From Motacilla alba alba (taxonomy: Eukaryota; Chordata; Aves; Passeriformes; Motacillidae), in contig NC_052018.1 of assembly GCF_015832195.1 (NCBI RefSeq), forward strand, positions 68,571,666 to 68,635,665: a DNA stretch of 64,000 nt. The letters are read 5' to 3'. Of the stretch, positions 1-12,928 are shown one piece after another. Each line of letters starts with the position of its first letter. Within the stretch, counting starts at the first letter, position 1. Under the pieces are notes generated by a model that was not told the origin of the DNA, did not search any database, and saw only the letters and a program-made list of their open reading frames with translations. Position numbers and translations under genes: made by a program.

Positions 1-611
1 CAATGCATCCCTTTTACCTCTCTTGTTTGCCTTTATACCCTCTAACTACTTCACACCAAATAAGAAACAGATATCTTTGTCTGCAGACATTACAAGTCAC
101 CTTTATATATATTATCATTTAAGCTATTCCACTGAGTCCTAAGTTTGGTTTGGTTTTTTGTTTTTAGATTTTTGGGGGTTTTTTTGTGAGCTGAATTATT
201 TTCTAAAGAGCTCTGGGAGAACTTTGCAGCAGCAGGTATTAAGCAGATGTAGACTGGCAGAGCTCCCCAGCATGATTCATCTCAGCTGAACCTCTCTTCA
301 TGTGTGCCTAAAATAGACTCAAAATTCTGAAAACACATATTGAATGCTTTCTTAAAATGTGACTCCACTTTTGATCCCATTGAAGTAGAAGCTTATCTGA
401 TCCTTCTGAATCTGCATAACAAGTTTCCTCATTAAGCTTCCAACTCTGGAAACATCATCACTGTTATCATCAGGAGCACAGCCTTTCTCACAGTACTTAG
501 GAACTTGCTTTGCTAAAATCAGGAAGGGAGGTACTATGAAAATGGAAAATAACACAAAATAGGGAAAGTGACTCACAATATATTGAGTTCTTAAAAGGTC
601 TTAGATAAAAT

Positions 612-632
612 GATAATAATAATAATAATAAC
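612..632. repeat. (AAT)n trinucleotide microsatellite
   Basis: About seven uninterrupted AAT/ATA units are visible. This is a simple repeat and is likely length-variable. Confidence 0.9.
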
Positions 633-1103
633 CTTTACTCTCTAATAACAGAACCAAACCTTTTCTTTAGCCTCAGACTGAATTTATTTCATGTCAACTG
701 GCTTCTGACTCACTGAAACGTGCTTCATCTGCTCCAATATGTACTGCCTGATGACTTTGCTATGCTATGGAAACATATACCTCCCTGTAGAATTTTCCAG
801 AGCTATTGGAGTAAAAATATTAGTCAAAGGAGACTTCAGTCTTCCTTTTTTTATTTTTTCTCATATGCTGCAATAGACATCTCATTTGAACTTGAGTGGT
901 TTGAGTTACAGGCTACTTGACTGTCTTGTTTTCATGGACAACTGTGTTAGAAGGATAAATCAATAGGGTCTTCAGTGTCTTTTGATAGATATGTTAACAA
1001 GGTTAAAGAGAGGAAGAGAGCAGGTAGCTAGATATCACAAAAATATAGTTAAATATGGAATTTTCAAATACATCTTTTCACACGAGGTTGGTTTTTCACT
1101 TGG

Positions 1104-1124
1104 CTTTGGTTTGGTTTGGTTTTT
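1104..1124. repeat. (TTTGG)n short tandem repeat
   Basis: Three to four TTTGG units sit in a T/G-rich stretch. A shorter TTTGG-like run lies near 143-155. Confidence 0.7.
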
Positions 1125-2599
1125 CTTAACTAGTCACTTGCAGTACATTGTTGGAGTGTTACAAGATTTCCTGTGATGCTTATTCTAACTGAAATGAAGC
1201 TCTCTCACATGAATACCTAATGTGCAGATCTTGATAAAAATCTGAATTAATCTGTTATGGGAAATAGCCAATGTCCTGAAGCCAGTACCTGAGGTAAATG
1301 CACTCTCTTCTGTCACTGCTGCAACTTGCATCTGTGCCTTCACAATGAGATCAGGCCCAGGCAGCCAGTCTTGGATCAGTAGTTTCCAAGATTTCTTTTC
1401 TCAGATCTCCTCCATGGGAAGAGACTTTACTCCTTATCTACCACATTATTTGTTCTTTCAAAAACCACAACATAACCAACATTTCCAACTAACCACATAA
1501 CTTTCACAAATTATTAAGGAGTTCCAAACCTTCTTGTTTGTTTGTTGTTTGTTTTTTCATAAGTAATTGCAACTTAACTACTCTTCTGGAACTTTAAATA
1601 GATAGCAGATCATTTAAGCACAAGCAAAACTTTAAGCCATTGCCTGGGTGTAAAGGAACTACTGGAAGATATAAATACTCACCTGAGTGCCCTGAGGATT
1701 CAGGAGTTGTGAGTTCATGCCTGGAAGAACATAGACACTGCCTTCTCAGCTGGCAAGGATGAATCCACAGCTAACTAGACACAGCCAGGAAGAAACAGGA
1801 GGTTCAAGGATACATATTTGAACTCCTATCCTTCTCTCTCAGAAAAATCCTGACTCAAAACCAGATATCACACACACAGGAAAGAGCCATCCATGAAGTT
1901 CCAAGGCTCTGCTGATCCTTCTGTAGCCCTGCATAGTACCAAACAAGCTTCACCCACCTACACACTCAGCCTGGTACAGGAAAGGAAAGGTTTTGTATGA
2001 TGTTACACAGCCATCAGAGAAGAGCCAAGTGACAACAAGTCTCTGCAAAATCTACTACAACAGCTCCTGGGTCAGTAACAAGGGCCCCTAGACACCCCTG
2101 TAATGCACACCAAAATCTGCACTCCAGCAACTTGTATCTCAGCACACAAAGCCAAAATATGGCTGTGGATTTTCCCATGACAAACTCAGCTCTACCTCTC
2201 AGGGCAGTGCAGAACCTACACTAATCTGGAAAACAGAAAAACATAGGAAACACAGAAGTGCCTGCACTTCTCACATTTCTCTGGAAAATTCCATCAATCA
2301 TTCCACTGCCTAAGCCATAAGGATTTGCTGCTGGCTAAGAAAGAAAACATTCTAGGGTAAGGTGATGATGATAAAGGGAAAAGATCCTAAGTGGGAGAGA
2401 AAAAAAATGCATTTTGAAACTACAAAAAAACTTTCAACTTGCGCCTTTTGGATGAGAGACATTCCTCTCCTGAGCCTCAAAGTTTTTATGGGTTAGAACC
2501 AGGACATGAAAAATATATTCTCTCCTCTCTTCCAGTTCCCATCTGTGAGTAATCACAAGAGATCTGCAGATCAATTCCCCTTAAAAAGATGCCCTTCAG

Positions 2600-3447
2600 G
2601 TTTTTGGACAGATCCTCTGAAGGATCCAGACCCTAAGGGTTCTGCAATGAATGACTATAAACTCTCCAGAAGCAATGTGCAAAGAAGAGGAAGTGGTGGG
2701 TTAGCCCTGTATGTTAGAAAGCTAGAGTTTTATGATGAGGATGATGAATTTCAGAAGAGGAAGGCCAATAAGGCAGATGTCATGGTAAGAGTCTGTTTTA
2801 GACCAGCCAGCCAGGTGAACAGGCAAATGCTCTCTAAGAAGCTGCAAGAAGTCTCACAATTGCCAGTCCTTTTTCTCATGGGGAACTTACCAGATGTGCG
2901 CTAGAAATAGCACACAGCAGAGAGGAAACAGTCTAGGGCATTCCTGGAGTGTGAAAGACAATATCCTGAGACAGCTGGTGAGGGACACAACTAGGGATGG
3001 TGTCCCACCAGATCTGCTGCTTGTGAGAGAGAATGACTGGCAGATGATGGGACAGCTGGAGGCTGTCTTGGGCACAGCTACCATAAAATGGTAAGAGATT
3101 CTTGGAAAAGTAAGAAAAAGAGTTAGCAGAACTGTTCACTTCTGTAGGGCACACTTTGGCCTGTGTAGGAAACTGGTTGACAGAGTCCCTTGCCCCCAAG
3201 CTGCACTGGAGGAGGTTTAGATTGGATATTAGAAAAATTTTCTTTACCAAAAAGTTGTCAAGCATTGAAACAGGCTGCTCGGGAAGTGGTTGAATCATCA
3301 TCTCTGGAGGTATTTAAAAGATGTGTAGGTGTGGAACTTGTGGACATGGCTCAGTGCTGGACTTGTCACTGCTGGGCCAGCGGTTGTAACTGATGATCTT
3401 AAGGGTCTTTTCCAAGGGAAACAGCCCTATGATGCTGTAAGGAGATG
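2600..3447 (+). mobile_element. CR1 LINE, internally deleted (endonuclease fragment plus 3' end)
   Basis: The first part, about 2610-3193, encodes broken CR1 ORF2 endonuclease sequence. Visible pieces are RRGSGGLALYV, then a VMVRVCFRP block, then LFLMGNLPD. After a frameshift near 2890 comes DNILRQLVRDTTRDG and PPDLLLV, and after a further shift an SYHKMV block at about 3075-3092. Near 3150-3190 the frame reads AHFGLCRKLVDRVP. These follow the usual order of the APE-type endonuclease. From about 3200 to 3447 the sequence becomes the typical CR1 3' untranslated end. It contains the wording GGTTTAGATTGGATATTAG, the 'ggaacaggctgc' block and a terminal 'gatcttaagggtcttttcca'. The reverse transcriptase is missing altogether. 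The catalytic GDFN motif reads GNLP and the SDH motif reads SYH, so the enzyme is dead. Two adjacent insertions in the same direction are possible but less simple. Confidence 0.85.
2632..3192 (+). pseudogene. CR1 ORF2 endonuclease remnant, frameshifted
   Basis: This is the coding part of the CR1 at 2600-3447. It lies in three frames: about 2632-2895, then 2894-3075, then from about 3075 on. The order of conserved blocks matches the middle and C-terminal parts of an APE-like endonuclease of a CR1 LINE. Two catalytic motifs are altered (GNLP in place of GDFN, SYH in place of SDH). Stop codons and frameshifts rule out a functional product. The N-terminal endonuclease part and the whole reverse transcriptase are absent. 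Confidence 0.8.
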
Positions 3448-6400
3448 AGAAGGTGACAATATCTGCCACATTGTTTGCACAACTCAGTTCAGCAGTCACA
3501 ATCCAGAGTTCAGTTTGTCTTCCAGTTCTGCAGCCTCAGAAGGAAGAGAAAGATGGACCATACAGAGAGCCCAGACTGCAACAGACTTCCCAGATTCATC
3601 TCACCGTTCCTCTCCATAAAGTGTAAATCATTTTCAGTGATCAATAACCTTCTAACTTTACTTCTGTAGCTAAATTAGTGCTATAGATAGTATAAGTACT
3701 TTCTTTTTGAATACAGTGAGCAGTCTTTAGATACAAGTACTACTTCTAAGGTAGATGACTGAAGAGAGTGGAAAAGTACCAACAAGTAAGTGAAATCTGT
3801 AATAAAATAGTAGTTGTTACAAATTTTCATACATAAATAACCCACGCTAATGAAGGATTGATTCCATAGGTTTCCACATCTTCAAAGGCACAGGCTTTGT
3901 TTAAAGCAGAAAAAGGAACAGAAGAAAACTGGCTGTTCTCATTACGGCATCACATTTACTTTGTGAAAGAGACACAAAATTCCTCATCTTTCCCAAAAAT
4001 ATTAAAAATAAAAAGGATTATGCAACATATTCTGAATAGTAATAAAAAATGGCCATTTATTATATGTCACCTCTCATCAATAGGTTTCAGGGTCAGCCTT
4101 GCTTTTTCAGAGGAGAAAATAAAGCACAGAAGGTGGAGTGACTGCCCAGAGTGATCCATCAAGGCTGACACAGATTTGGAAATAAATCCGAGTTTCCTGA
4201 ATCCCAGCCCAGTGTTCTGTCCTTAGCAGTAAATGACTCGATACCTTAGCCACTGAAGGACAACTTTACCCAATCATTCACATCTCTCTGAAACCAAAGG
4301 CCCTTTGGAAAACACGAGGTACTTACAGTTCTGTGGTCTCTGCAGTGTCTGACACTTAAGTGTTTGTAAAGACATTTTTAATGCAAATTAGTGATGACCA
4401 AAAAATAAATGGCTGGCCTCCATAATTAGTTGTAACAAAATTTGTCATTCAGATGCTTTCCTACATAATAATATGGTTTTGAAGTTTTCACTCTGGAGGC
4501 TTGTTCTCATGAGGCTTAGTTAGTTAGCCATTCTTTCATAGGCAAAATTTTAATTCAATAATACTTTATGTGCAAAAACAGATTTGACAAATAAAGCATC
4601 TGTGTGAAATATATAAATTAAATTGCACATGGAAAAGGCAAATCTGAGGCTCTCTGAGAAGAGATTATAACAGTAGTATGATTTCGAGTGTAGGACTGGT
4701 GAATCTTTTGGAAAAGTATCCTTCCTTTATTCATGAAAAGGTAACTTGTAGGCAGATGTCTATGCATTTTCAAAGTCTGGAGACTCATTTTCTTTAGAGA
4801 GTAATTACTAAATAACAAAAGTATAATCACTGCCTGGACCATTAAACTTTGGCAAAGGTGACTGAAATAATCTCAGGGGAACCAAGAGCTTGTTTAGAGC
4901 AGGGATATTAAGCAGAAGTAATTAAGTAACACAGTGGGAATGGGAGTCCCAAGAGAAAACATGTTACAATGACAATTTTTATTACACATCTCAATTACTT
5001 CTTGCTATACACTTTAGCTTTATAAAGCAGAAATCTACCACTATTTAGGACCTTCAAAACCCTGAAGAACTCCACAGATGTCCAGAGCCCTTTGTCTGGT
5101 GACACAGTAAACCATATCCACACTGGAATGGTAAACTTGCCCTGGAAATAGGATGGTCATATCCAAACTGCCCAGCATTAATAGTTTTTCCTATATTAAT
5201 TCTCAAATTATTCCAGGAATTACTTGGAAGACTGCTTATGCACCATGGCTGTGCATGGGACTTTTGAACAGTTTAACAGTGCAGGCAGCCTAATTCTGTC
5301 CCTCTGCCTTTACGCTGGCACTGTTTATTTGGCAGATAAAACAGAGCCAATAATGACCTTGTAGCAAAAACAAGATGCTTGTGAGGCGTGATGGGCAAAC
5401 AAAGAATGGACAAAGGATGAACAAAGAAGAATGGCCCATGGAGAAGGAAGATAGGGGCAAAGTTCTTAACTGGGAAAGCAGGGAGCTAGCAATGTTATAG
5501 ATAAATGTGAGCAATGTGGGACACAAGAAGAGAGGAGGCTGCAATAGTCAAGTTACAAAAGGCTGCTGGAAGGTATGGAGCAGCCTCTGATTTTTAAAGC
5601 CACTAGGCAGGAGGAAACTGAAGTTCAGGTCAGCCCTGGGCAGGGGCTCGGTTGGAGACAATTCTGAGATCCAAGAAATGTGGAGCTGTTCTTGGTGAGC
5701 AGAAAGGAGGTAGCAGGGAGGGCTAAGGAGACCAGGTACTCTTCATTGTGGTTATATAACACTAAACTGGATCCCCAGAAAGCAGAGGCAAGCACACATC
5801 CTGCAATTCACCTGTCTAGACTTAGATATCTGAACACCTGGATGTTCAGGATAGAGTGTCTCCCAGACGTTGCCAGCTGGGAAGGAAGCCTGCAGTTTAT
5901 CTTCCGGATCATCTAGGATGAACATCCAACAGTCAGAAAAGAGCCACAGAGGTTGAAAGAGAAGCTGTCTAAAGGTGTCTGGATGGAGAAGCACCTCAGT
6001 AATACACAATAAACTGATCGTCCCTGTCCTACTGATGTGCTGGTGAGTCACAGCTTCAATGCATCCGAGTTCAGAAGTCAATAGTGGGTGCTAAATTCAT
6101 TCAAGATGCCCTCTTGGCCAAGCATTTGTGGTTTGAGGTCCTAGAAGCTACCAAGAACCTCAAAAACTCTCTGAGAAATGGGTTGAGAGTCCCTCTACCC
6201 AATCATTGTGTAAAGGACTGTAGAGAAAGACCAAAATGCCTGTTGTAGTAGTCTAGCTAGCAGGATCTGGCAACCAGAAAAGAGCCTGGGAAACTATTCT
6301 GTCCTTTGTGGAAGCAGTTAAACCAGAAAAAATATATAGGCCAAAGCAAACAGTTACTCTTTCACATGACAGCACACAAGTGCTTTTATACTCAGATATG

Positions 6401-9400
6401 ATTCTCATGCTGTACTCATCTAGAAAACTGAATTTTAAGAGGCATACAGCTCTTACATCTAAATGGGCAAGTTCATTAATGTCAGCATCTTGGTACATAA
6501 CCCCTGCATAACCACTGGGGGACAATCTGGGGTTTCTGATGAGTCGGGGACCATTTCCACTAGCTTACCTGGATACAGCCCTTGTGTTTTGAATGTTTCA
6601 AATATATAGGCACAGTCAAAACATTGTGGTTGGTTTCAAGGGCAAAGAATGGGTTCTGTGTTCTATTCCAGATGTGTCCGTTCCGGGATGAATAACAGTT
6701 TTTCTACTAACAATTTTGCTGTTTCTTAACAAAAGTCTAAAGTAGGCAAACTTCATACCAGTGGCTAAAGTTGTCAATTTGAAGTGTGATGTGGGATACA
6801 TTAAATTGGCCAACAGCTGATGCTTTGCAGTTCTGTGAATGCTGTAAAACATACATAAATATTTTGGAAAAAATACATTATAACATTTAGCTTTGCCTGG
6901 AAAATTATGGTGCAATTTAGTGTGTGTTTCACTGTGTTTCCCCATACTGACTGACAGTCACATGGACAAGCAACATGCTGGGGATTTCATTTGTCAAGAA
7001 TGTTCCTAGGGAAAATGATCTTAAGGACTGAGAAGCTCCTGGAAGCTTTTCATGCACTGAGGTGCCAAAAGAAAACAGGAGATCTGAAAACTGAATCCTG
7101 AAAGTGTTTGTGCTGGCAGCCAGTATATGACTCAAAGTTTGCTGTTAATATTTTCTCTCAACATGGAGACACAGTCCTGCAAAGACTTAAAGAGCACAGC
7201 TGCCCATCTCAAACACTCTTAAGGACAGAACTTTGCAATAAGACAAGCACATAATGAAGCAAGAGGATGGCACTAACTGTAGGCCTGGCAGAGATCTGGG
7301 TAATGCATCCTTACAGAACTTCCCCCGTGGCAAACTGTGTAAAGAAGGAACTGCTCATGTGCATATCACCAAGGAAATAAAATCACCCCAAATTATGGGA
7401 CAGAGGGCATCTGTGATCACCACTGAAGCTCACCCCCCCAAAAATGACTTGAAATTTAGACTGTTAGTTAACCGACCACAATGGGAACTTGAGATAAAAG
7501 TAAAGGTAGTACTTTCGTCCAGAAGTTAGCTCAGGCCTAGGAGGAGGTTAACAAAGATGGGGAAAAAGGATGCAGAGGCACCTCCCACCAGTCAGATCAC
7601 AACATGCTCTACCAAACTAGAAATGCCTACCAGGTCACTGTAACATGTGTTCTAATACATGAACCCTTTTATACAGTTGTTGACCAACTACAGCCACCAG
7701 TAATGATAGGAGTAGCTGTGGCCTGATGCTGCCACATCTAAATATATATATTTCTATGTTTAGAGGGAGGTATTTTGATAAGTATTGATAAAAATCTTGA
7801 CAGTGATAGTGTTTCTGAGGCTGGAGTGTGCAGCAGTATATATGTACATATAAGAGTTACAGTTTTGCTCCTGTTTATCGAAGCTTTAAGCCTTGAAGGG
7901 CTTTGCTCTCTGGTAGCTGTTTTCCACACTATTCAATATCAATCATTCTGCTACAGAGGAACAGACACCCTATCCTTTCATGGATAACTCTGTTCTGCTT
8001 TGAAGTGTTTCAGTCTCTACTTACCTTCTGAAAAAAAAAAAAACCCTCTGATTTAAAAAATCTAATACACTTTCTAATGTCAGTGATTGTATCAGTATTG
8101 CTCTGTGCTTATAAACATCTGCAGCTAAAAAATTGGAGATTGACCTAAACTTCTCTTCAGAAGTTGGGAAAAATTAGGATTAACCAGAGTCTTACGATAA
8201 ATAATGTATCACTCATTACCCTTTAGGAAAACAAGGGGACTTGGATCAAAGCACTCATTTGTATGATATATTTTGGTCTAAGAAAAGCATTACTATTTAT
8301 ACTGAAATAATGGCAACAAAGAAGCTTTCAGGTGGCCAAGGAGGGATTTTTATGACTCCAAGGCTTATTTAAAATAATTATTATTTATTGCCACTTTAAA
8401 AAGCTTTTGCAGCATTACCATGCCTGATTTTTTCTCAAAGATCAACAAAACCATAAATATTTTCTGCCCTTTAATGTACATTTGGAATGAAGTTCCTCTG
8501 AGGATGCAGATACTATCTCAGCATCCTTACACTCCCTGACCCCATTCCTTCCCACCCCTAGGTGCCTCCTTGCATATGCACAGGACCTTGTCTGTGGAAG
8601 AGTTTCCTCACTGCAGAGTGCTTCAGTGACACAGAAATATTGGGGTGTATTAGGGAGAGGAGGGAGGCAAGTCAGAAAATGGGATGCAGTGTTTTCACTT
8701 GGATACAATGAGCACCCCCACATGAAATGAAACAGCAGTCCTGAGAAAGTACTTTAGTCTGATTTCAAGTTTGGGTGGGTTTCAACCTTCTCCATCCCAG
8801 GAAATTACATACCATAAGATTGTCCCTGATTTATATAGGGAAGGTTAGTTAAGCCTCTTTGTATTTAAAAGAATAAACCGATGTCATATTTACTGCCACT
8901 TCATTGTTTAACAACTAGGTAAATTCTTACCTATGTTTCCACAGACATAATTTTCTGCTTCAATTTCTTTGTCTGGCATGGGAAGATGGTCCAGCTTTCT
9001 CTCCTGTGCTACACCTCATATGACCAGCCTGAAGACTAACTGGAATGTACAGAATTAAAGTATTCTGGTCCAAATCCATTCCCTAACAGTCAATTAGGGA
9101 TAGGGTAAATATCTGCTCACCAGATGGCAGATTTTTTTTCTTCCTATTTGCATTCAGAATATTACCTCAGTTAAGGATACTTCTGTTTACCAATTGTATG
9201 GCCCTTTGCAACAATGCAAAGGCAGCTCTGCTATTAGCCACAACATAACAGACAGAGCTTTCTATACATTAAATTAATTTTCTTCTCAAAATGGGAATCA
9301 AATCAAAATAGCAGTGTCAGAACAGACCAATGACTCCATAATAGGACACCAAAAACCCACAGTGACTAATAGCAGGGAGAGAATAAAACTCTCTAAATTC

Positions 9401-10027
9401 AGAAACTATTTTATCTCTTCTCTGACTCACTGATACCTTGTTTTCATGTTTATTTATGATAGAAATTAGCATTTATGATCAGAAATTCGAAAATCATTAG
9501 AATTAACTGAAAACAGAACAGGACCAGGTGAGTCACCGTGCTATGTCTTCCATATTCAAAAGTTATTTTGTCATAGTTTTTAAGTCCATATAATTCCAGA
9601 AGGATAGCCATTCCCCTCCCATACACCCCAGGAAGATGGTATTCATAACCTCAGCATGAGAGTCAGGCCCTCAGTGAATGCAATGTGCTATGGAAGCAGA
9701 GATTCAGAGGCTCGGATAGGGGCTGCTGCTGGCTGTGCATCCACAAGTGGACAGCTCTTGAGGCTGCAAACTGAGATGAGGCATCACCTCCTCCCTAGCA
9801 TCATGCTTCTTTCAGACAGGGAGAAAAAAATAAGGAAACCTGATAGAAGAAATTTTATGTGTTCCTGAGCACAGAAAATTACTTCTACCATTGGTAGAAA
9901 GCAGCAACCAATAGCTGTCTTAAATTGGAATAAGCATTTCAGCACTGCTCATTGGGATGGATTTTGCATGAACTATAGGCATCATACCAACTATAGTCAT
10001 TACCACACACCAAGTTACAGAGGCAAA
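3448..10027. other. Unassigned non-coding DNA
   Basis: I recognise no gene or repeat family in this 6.6-kb stretch. Open frames reach 109 codons (for example 5752-6081 and 6616-6945 on the minus strand), but their translations show no domain, are not flanked by convincing splice sites, and often overlap frames on the other strand. The intervals 5560-6080 and 7150-7640 are somewhat richer in GC and could be very old repeats or conserved non-coding DNA; this is only an impression. A run of about 13 A lies near 8031-8043. Confidence 0.6.
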
Positions 10028-10139
10028 GTTTAAAAAAATCCCAAAACCAATTTCAAAAACACAAACAAAAAAACTCCCAAACCAACCCCCAAAAAACCTG
10101 AACAAAATACAACACCCCCCCCCCCAAAAAAAACCCAAA
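10028..10139. repeat. A/C-only low-complexity tract
   Basis: For about 110 bases the plus strand is almost entirely A and C, with a C11A8 run at 10115-10133. The minus strand is therefore T/G-rich. The glycine- and phenylalanine-rich minus-strand frames here (9920-10269) are products of this composition and not genes. Confidence 0.85.
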
Positions 10140-12799
10140 TGAAATAACAAACCCTGAAAAATTCCAGGTATTTCTCAGTGCTGTGGGACTCGTTTTCTCC
10201 TTTCTTTTTATGCTGTAGTTTATATGGCACCTTGTTTTGCAGAAATGTGAGGTGATGATCAGAAGCCAAATATCCTTCTTGACTGGGAACAGGTTGAAAC
10301 CTATAACTTATTACAACAGGTAAACAGAAATTTGAAGATGATGTTCAGACATGAAGGTGATCCCTTGGGCATGCAGTACAAGATAGGAGAACAAAGAAAA
10401 GCCATGAACTTCTCACTACCTTTTTGGTGTCTCCTGGCTTTTCCTGCAGTTGCTGGAGAGCTTCAGGTAACTCCAGGGGTACGTTGAAAGTATTCAGAGT
10501 TCCTACCCTGAATTTCTTCTCAATATCCTGGATACTTGGAGAGAACAATCATGCCAGAGAGAGCACACTTTCTCCTGAATAAAAAAAAAAAAAAATCAGA
10601 AGTAAAACACTCAAGCTTGAAGATCTGTGGGTATACCCCAGCCCCTTATGGCTGGAGTGCCTCACCTTACTGCTGGGAAACTCCTATAGTTCCCTGAACT
10701 CAAAAATTAATCCAGGGGCAGAGTCCTGCAGAGTTAGAGCTGCACAAAAGATTAAGAGTTAGAAACTTGCTTTTAGTTCTACATTTCATGGGTTTCTGCA
10801 TGAAGATTTTGAGGGGGGAAGTAGTTTGATTTTGAATGAGTGGAATGAAGCAGGGCCACAAACCCCTACTCCAGCTCATTTTTAATGATATGCTAAATCC
10901 AGTCCTTGTTCATTCTGCAGTCTCAGCCTTAGCTGAGAAGGATTACAGGTGGGTGGCACCAGTTTGCTGGGTTCATACTGGAGAATATAATAACAATACC
11001 CGTTTGTATCCTAATGAATTCCCATTTACACAGTGTTCTCACTCCCAGAACTTCCAAATAAAAACATACACATAGTTTCCCTTCAATTTGTGCAAAATCC
11101 CCTGAAAGGTATGCAACAGAAATATGCAAATATGGCAGGCAGTACAGTGACACCACTGAGTGCACACAAATAAATTAACATAGTCTTTAGCAAATCCTCT
11201 TACTTGGGCAAATCCTATTCTTCCAGACAAAGAAAATGTCTCCTTTTCTAAAATAAATAACTATCTCTGAAAACAAAATGCCTCTGCAGGCATAAGCACA
11301 GGATTTCTTTTTAGTAATCACAACTAAATTTATTAGAGTATTTTCTATTCCACCACATGTCCCAGTGTACCTCCTGGCTGTTTTGCAAGCACCTGAGAGA
11401 CTGGAGAGAATCACACTTTCAAGCCTATAAATTGCTTTTTCTTTTAACTCAACTGGGTTATGATTTGCTTAAACAGAAAAATGCCCAGTTTGGAAAAGAG
11501 GAAAAAGAAATTAAAGAGACCCTTCGCAGACTCAGAGGATGGAGAAGAGGCAGCAAAGGCACTTTCCAAAAGTAAAGCCCTGGGTTTAAAAAAAAAAGGT
11601 TGTTTTCACCAGCTAAGACTGCAGCAAACTGTTCCTGTCTTGAGGCAAAGCCAAGGGGACCTCTTTTCACCAGGCTTTCCTAAGGGCTTTTTGGGAAATT
11701 GGGAATGCTTCAAGCACAGATCCAAAGCAAGATAAAGCAGAGAGCACACAGAACCTGGGGATATGACTCATTTATTTGGAGTATGTGATAGTCCAAATAT
11801 GCAGGCTCCCATTTTAGTGTGATCTCCTGAGCAGAAATATGAGCAGGTACGCCATGGAAAAGAACTGGTGGGAAATGACAGATTCCCAGAGAGCACTGGA
11901 CTTGCTCTGCCTGCCCCAGCCCAGCTAAGCCTGTGTGTGCATTGACAATTCAGTTGCCCTCAGTAGGCATCTGACAGTATCTCTGCCACCAGCAGGTAAC
12001 CAAACAGGTAAAAGGAGCTGAATCACTCCCAAATTCCAACTTCCCCTTCTTCCTCCTGGGCAGCAATCCGCCTAAAACTGCGATAAGGCTGGAAGGCAGT
12101 GAGGCTAAGTGAAGCTTAATCACCTTTTTCATTCCCAGCTTTCAAAATATATGCATCTAAAGCCTATAACACTTGGTAGAAATCTTTCAACCATGGATTT
12201 TATGATACACTTCCCAAGGACTTTCGCCACTAATTCAGTGTATTCTTAAACATACGCACCTAGAATAGATACACATACAAATTCTGTAGAAATTATGGAA
12301 GGTTTTATTTTTTCTACTTCTTAACCTATTTTACTCATATTTAGACTTATTTGATCCACCCAGCCTTTGCAAATATTGCAAAGACATACCATAATACCAG
12401 CAGCAGTTGAAAGCCTTGCACTTTTCTGCAGGCTTTGCTGTGAACTTGAATGTCCAAAAACTTGAACACCATGTTACACAATGAACTATTGACAGGGGAA
12501 GAATTATGAAAGAAAGAAGTTTGTACACTTTGGATCTGTCTTAGAATATTTATTCCAGATTCTTAAGCCCATTTTGGACTGGGAGAACCTTCAGCACTGG
12601 TCTCTGTGACATCTGCTTGTGTCAATGACAGGTAAGAGGCTGCAAAACTCTACAGATCTCTCACCCTTACCAGTGACTTTCATTACAAGTGTTTGGTTTT
12701 ATACAAATAATGTTGCTTCTAACTTGTTTTAAAAAACCTGTATGACAACAAACAAAACAGAAAGTAAGTTGGAAAATTACAGAGCTGGTTTTTTGTTGG
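10140..12799. other. Unassigned non-coding DNA
   Basis: No recognised gene or transposon. A lysine/arginine-rich open frame at 11460-11735 (91 codons) arises from a purine-rich stretch and has no domain I know. A run of A lies near 10579-10592. Confidence 0.55.
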
Positions 12800-12877
12800 T
12801 TTTTTTTTTTTTTTTTCTTCCAAAAAGCCTATTCTGGCTGCTGGGTTTTTTTTAAGAAAGATCTGAATCAAGATCTA

Positions 12878-12926
<49 letters not shown>
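12800..12926. repeat. Poly-T (17) and poly-A (44) tracts in inverted arrangement
   Basis: A run of 17 T at 12800-12816 is followed, 66 bases later, by 44 uninterrupted A at 12883-12926. The long A run could be the tail of a retroposed copy, but I recognise no body upstream of it and see no target duplication. It is probably polymorphic and is prone to sequencing error. Confidence 0.85.

Positions 12927-12928
<2 letters not shown>

Larger units (their letters stand above)
1..2599. other. Unassigned non-coding DNA
   Basis: No gene, RNA or transposon was recognised here. The stretch is AT-rich with few CpGs. It contains a short (AAT)n run near 612-632 and a TTTGG-type run near 1104-1124. Open frames are under 75 codons and show no domain or conserved motif. 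The stretch 1980-2240 is slightly less AT-rich but matches nothing I know. Confidence 0.6.

Noticed and set aside
1673..1681. TATA-like word ATATAAATA as a promoter
   Set aside because: No gene or LTR layout follows it; such words are common in AT-rich DNA.
2506..2904. 132-codon open frame, the longest in the window
   Set aside because: Its second half is CR1 endonuclease sequence with damaged catalytic motifs. It is a fragment of a dead LINE, not a host gene.
3190..3393. 67-codon open frame on the plus strand
   Set aside because: It lies in the CR1 3' untranslated region, so the frame is incidental.
5560..6080. Possible exon or old repeat in a GC-richer stretch
   Set aside because: The frames on both strands overlap and have no domain, splice sites are unconvincing, and I could not match it to any family.
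9920..10269. Glycine/phenylalanine/cysteine-rich minus-strand frames that look like membrane proteins
   Set aside because: They are translations of the A/C-only tract; composition explains them.
11460..11735. Lysine/arginine-rich 91-codon frame resembling a nuclear protein
   Set aside because: Purine-rich DNA gives such residues. No domain, no splice context and no evidence of selection can be seen.
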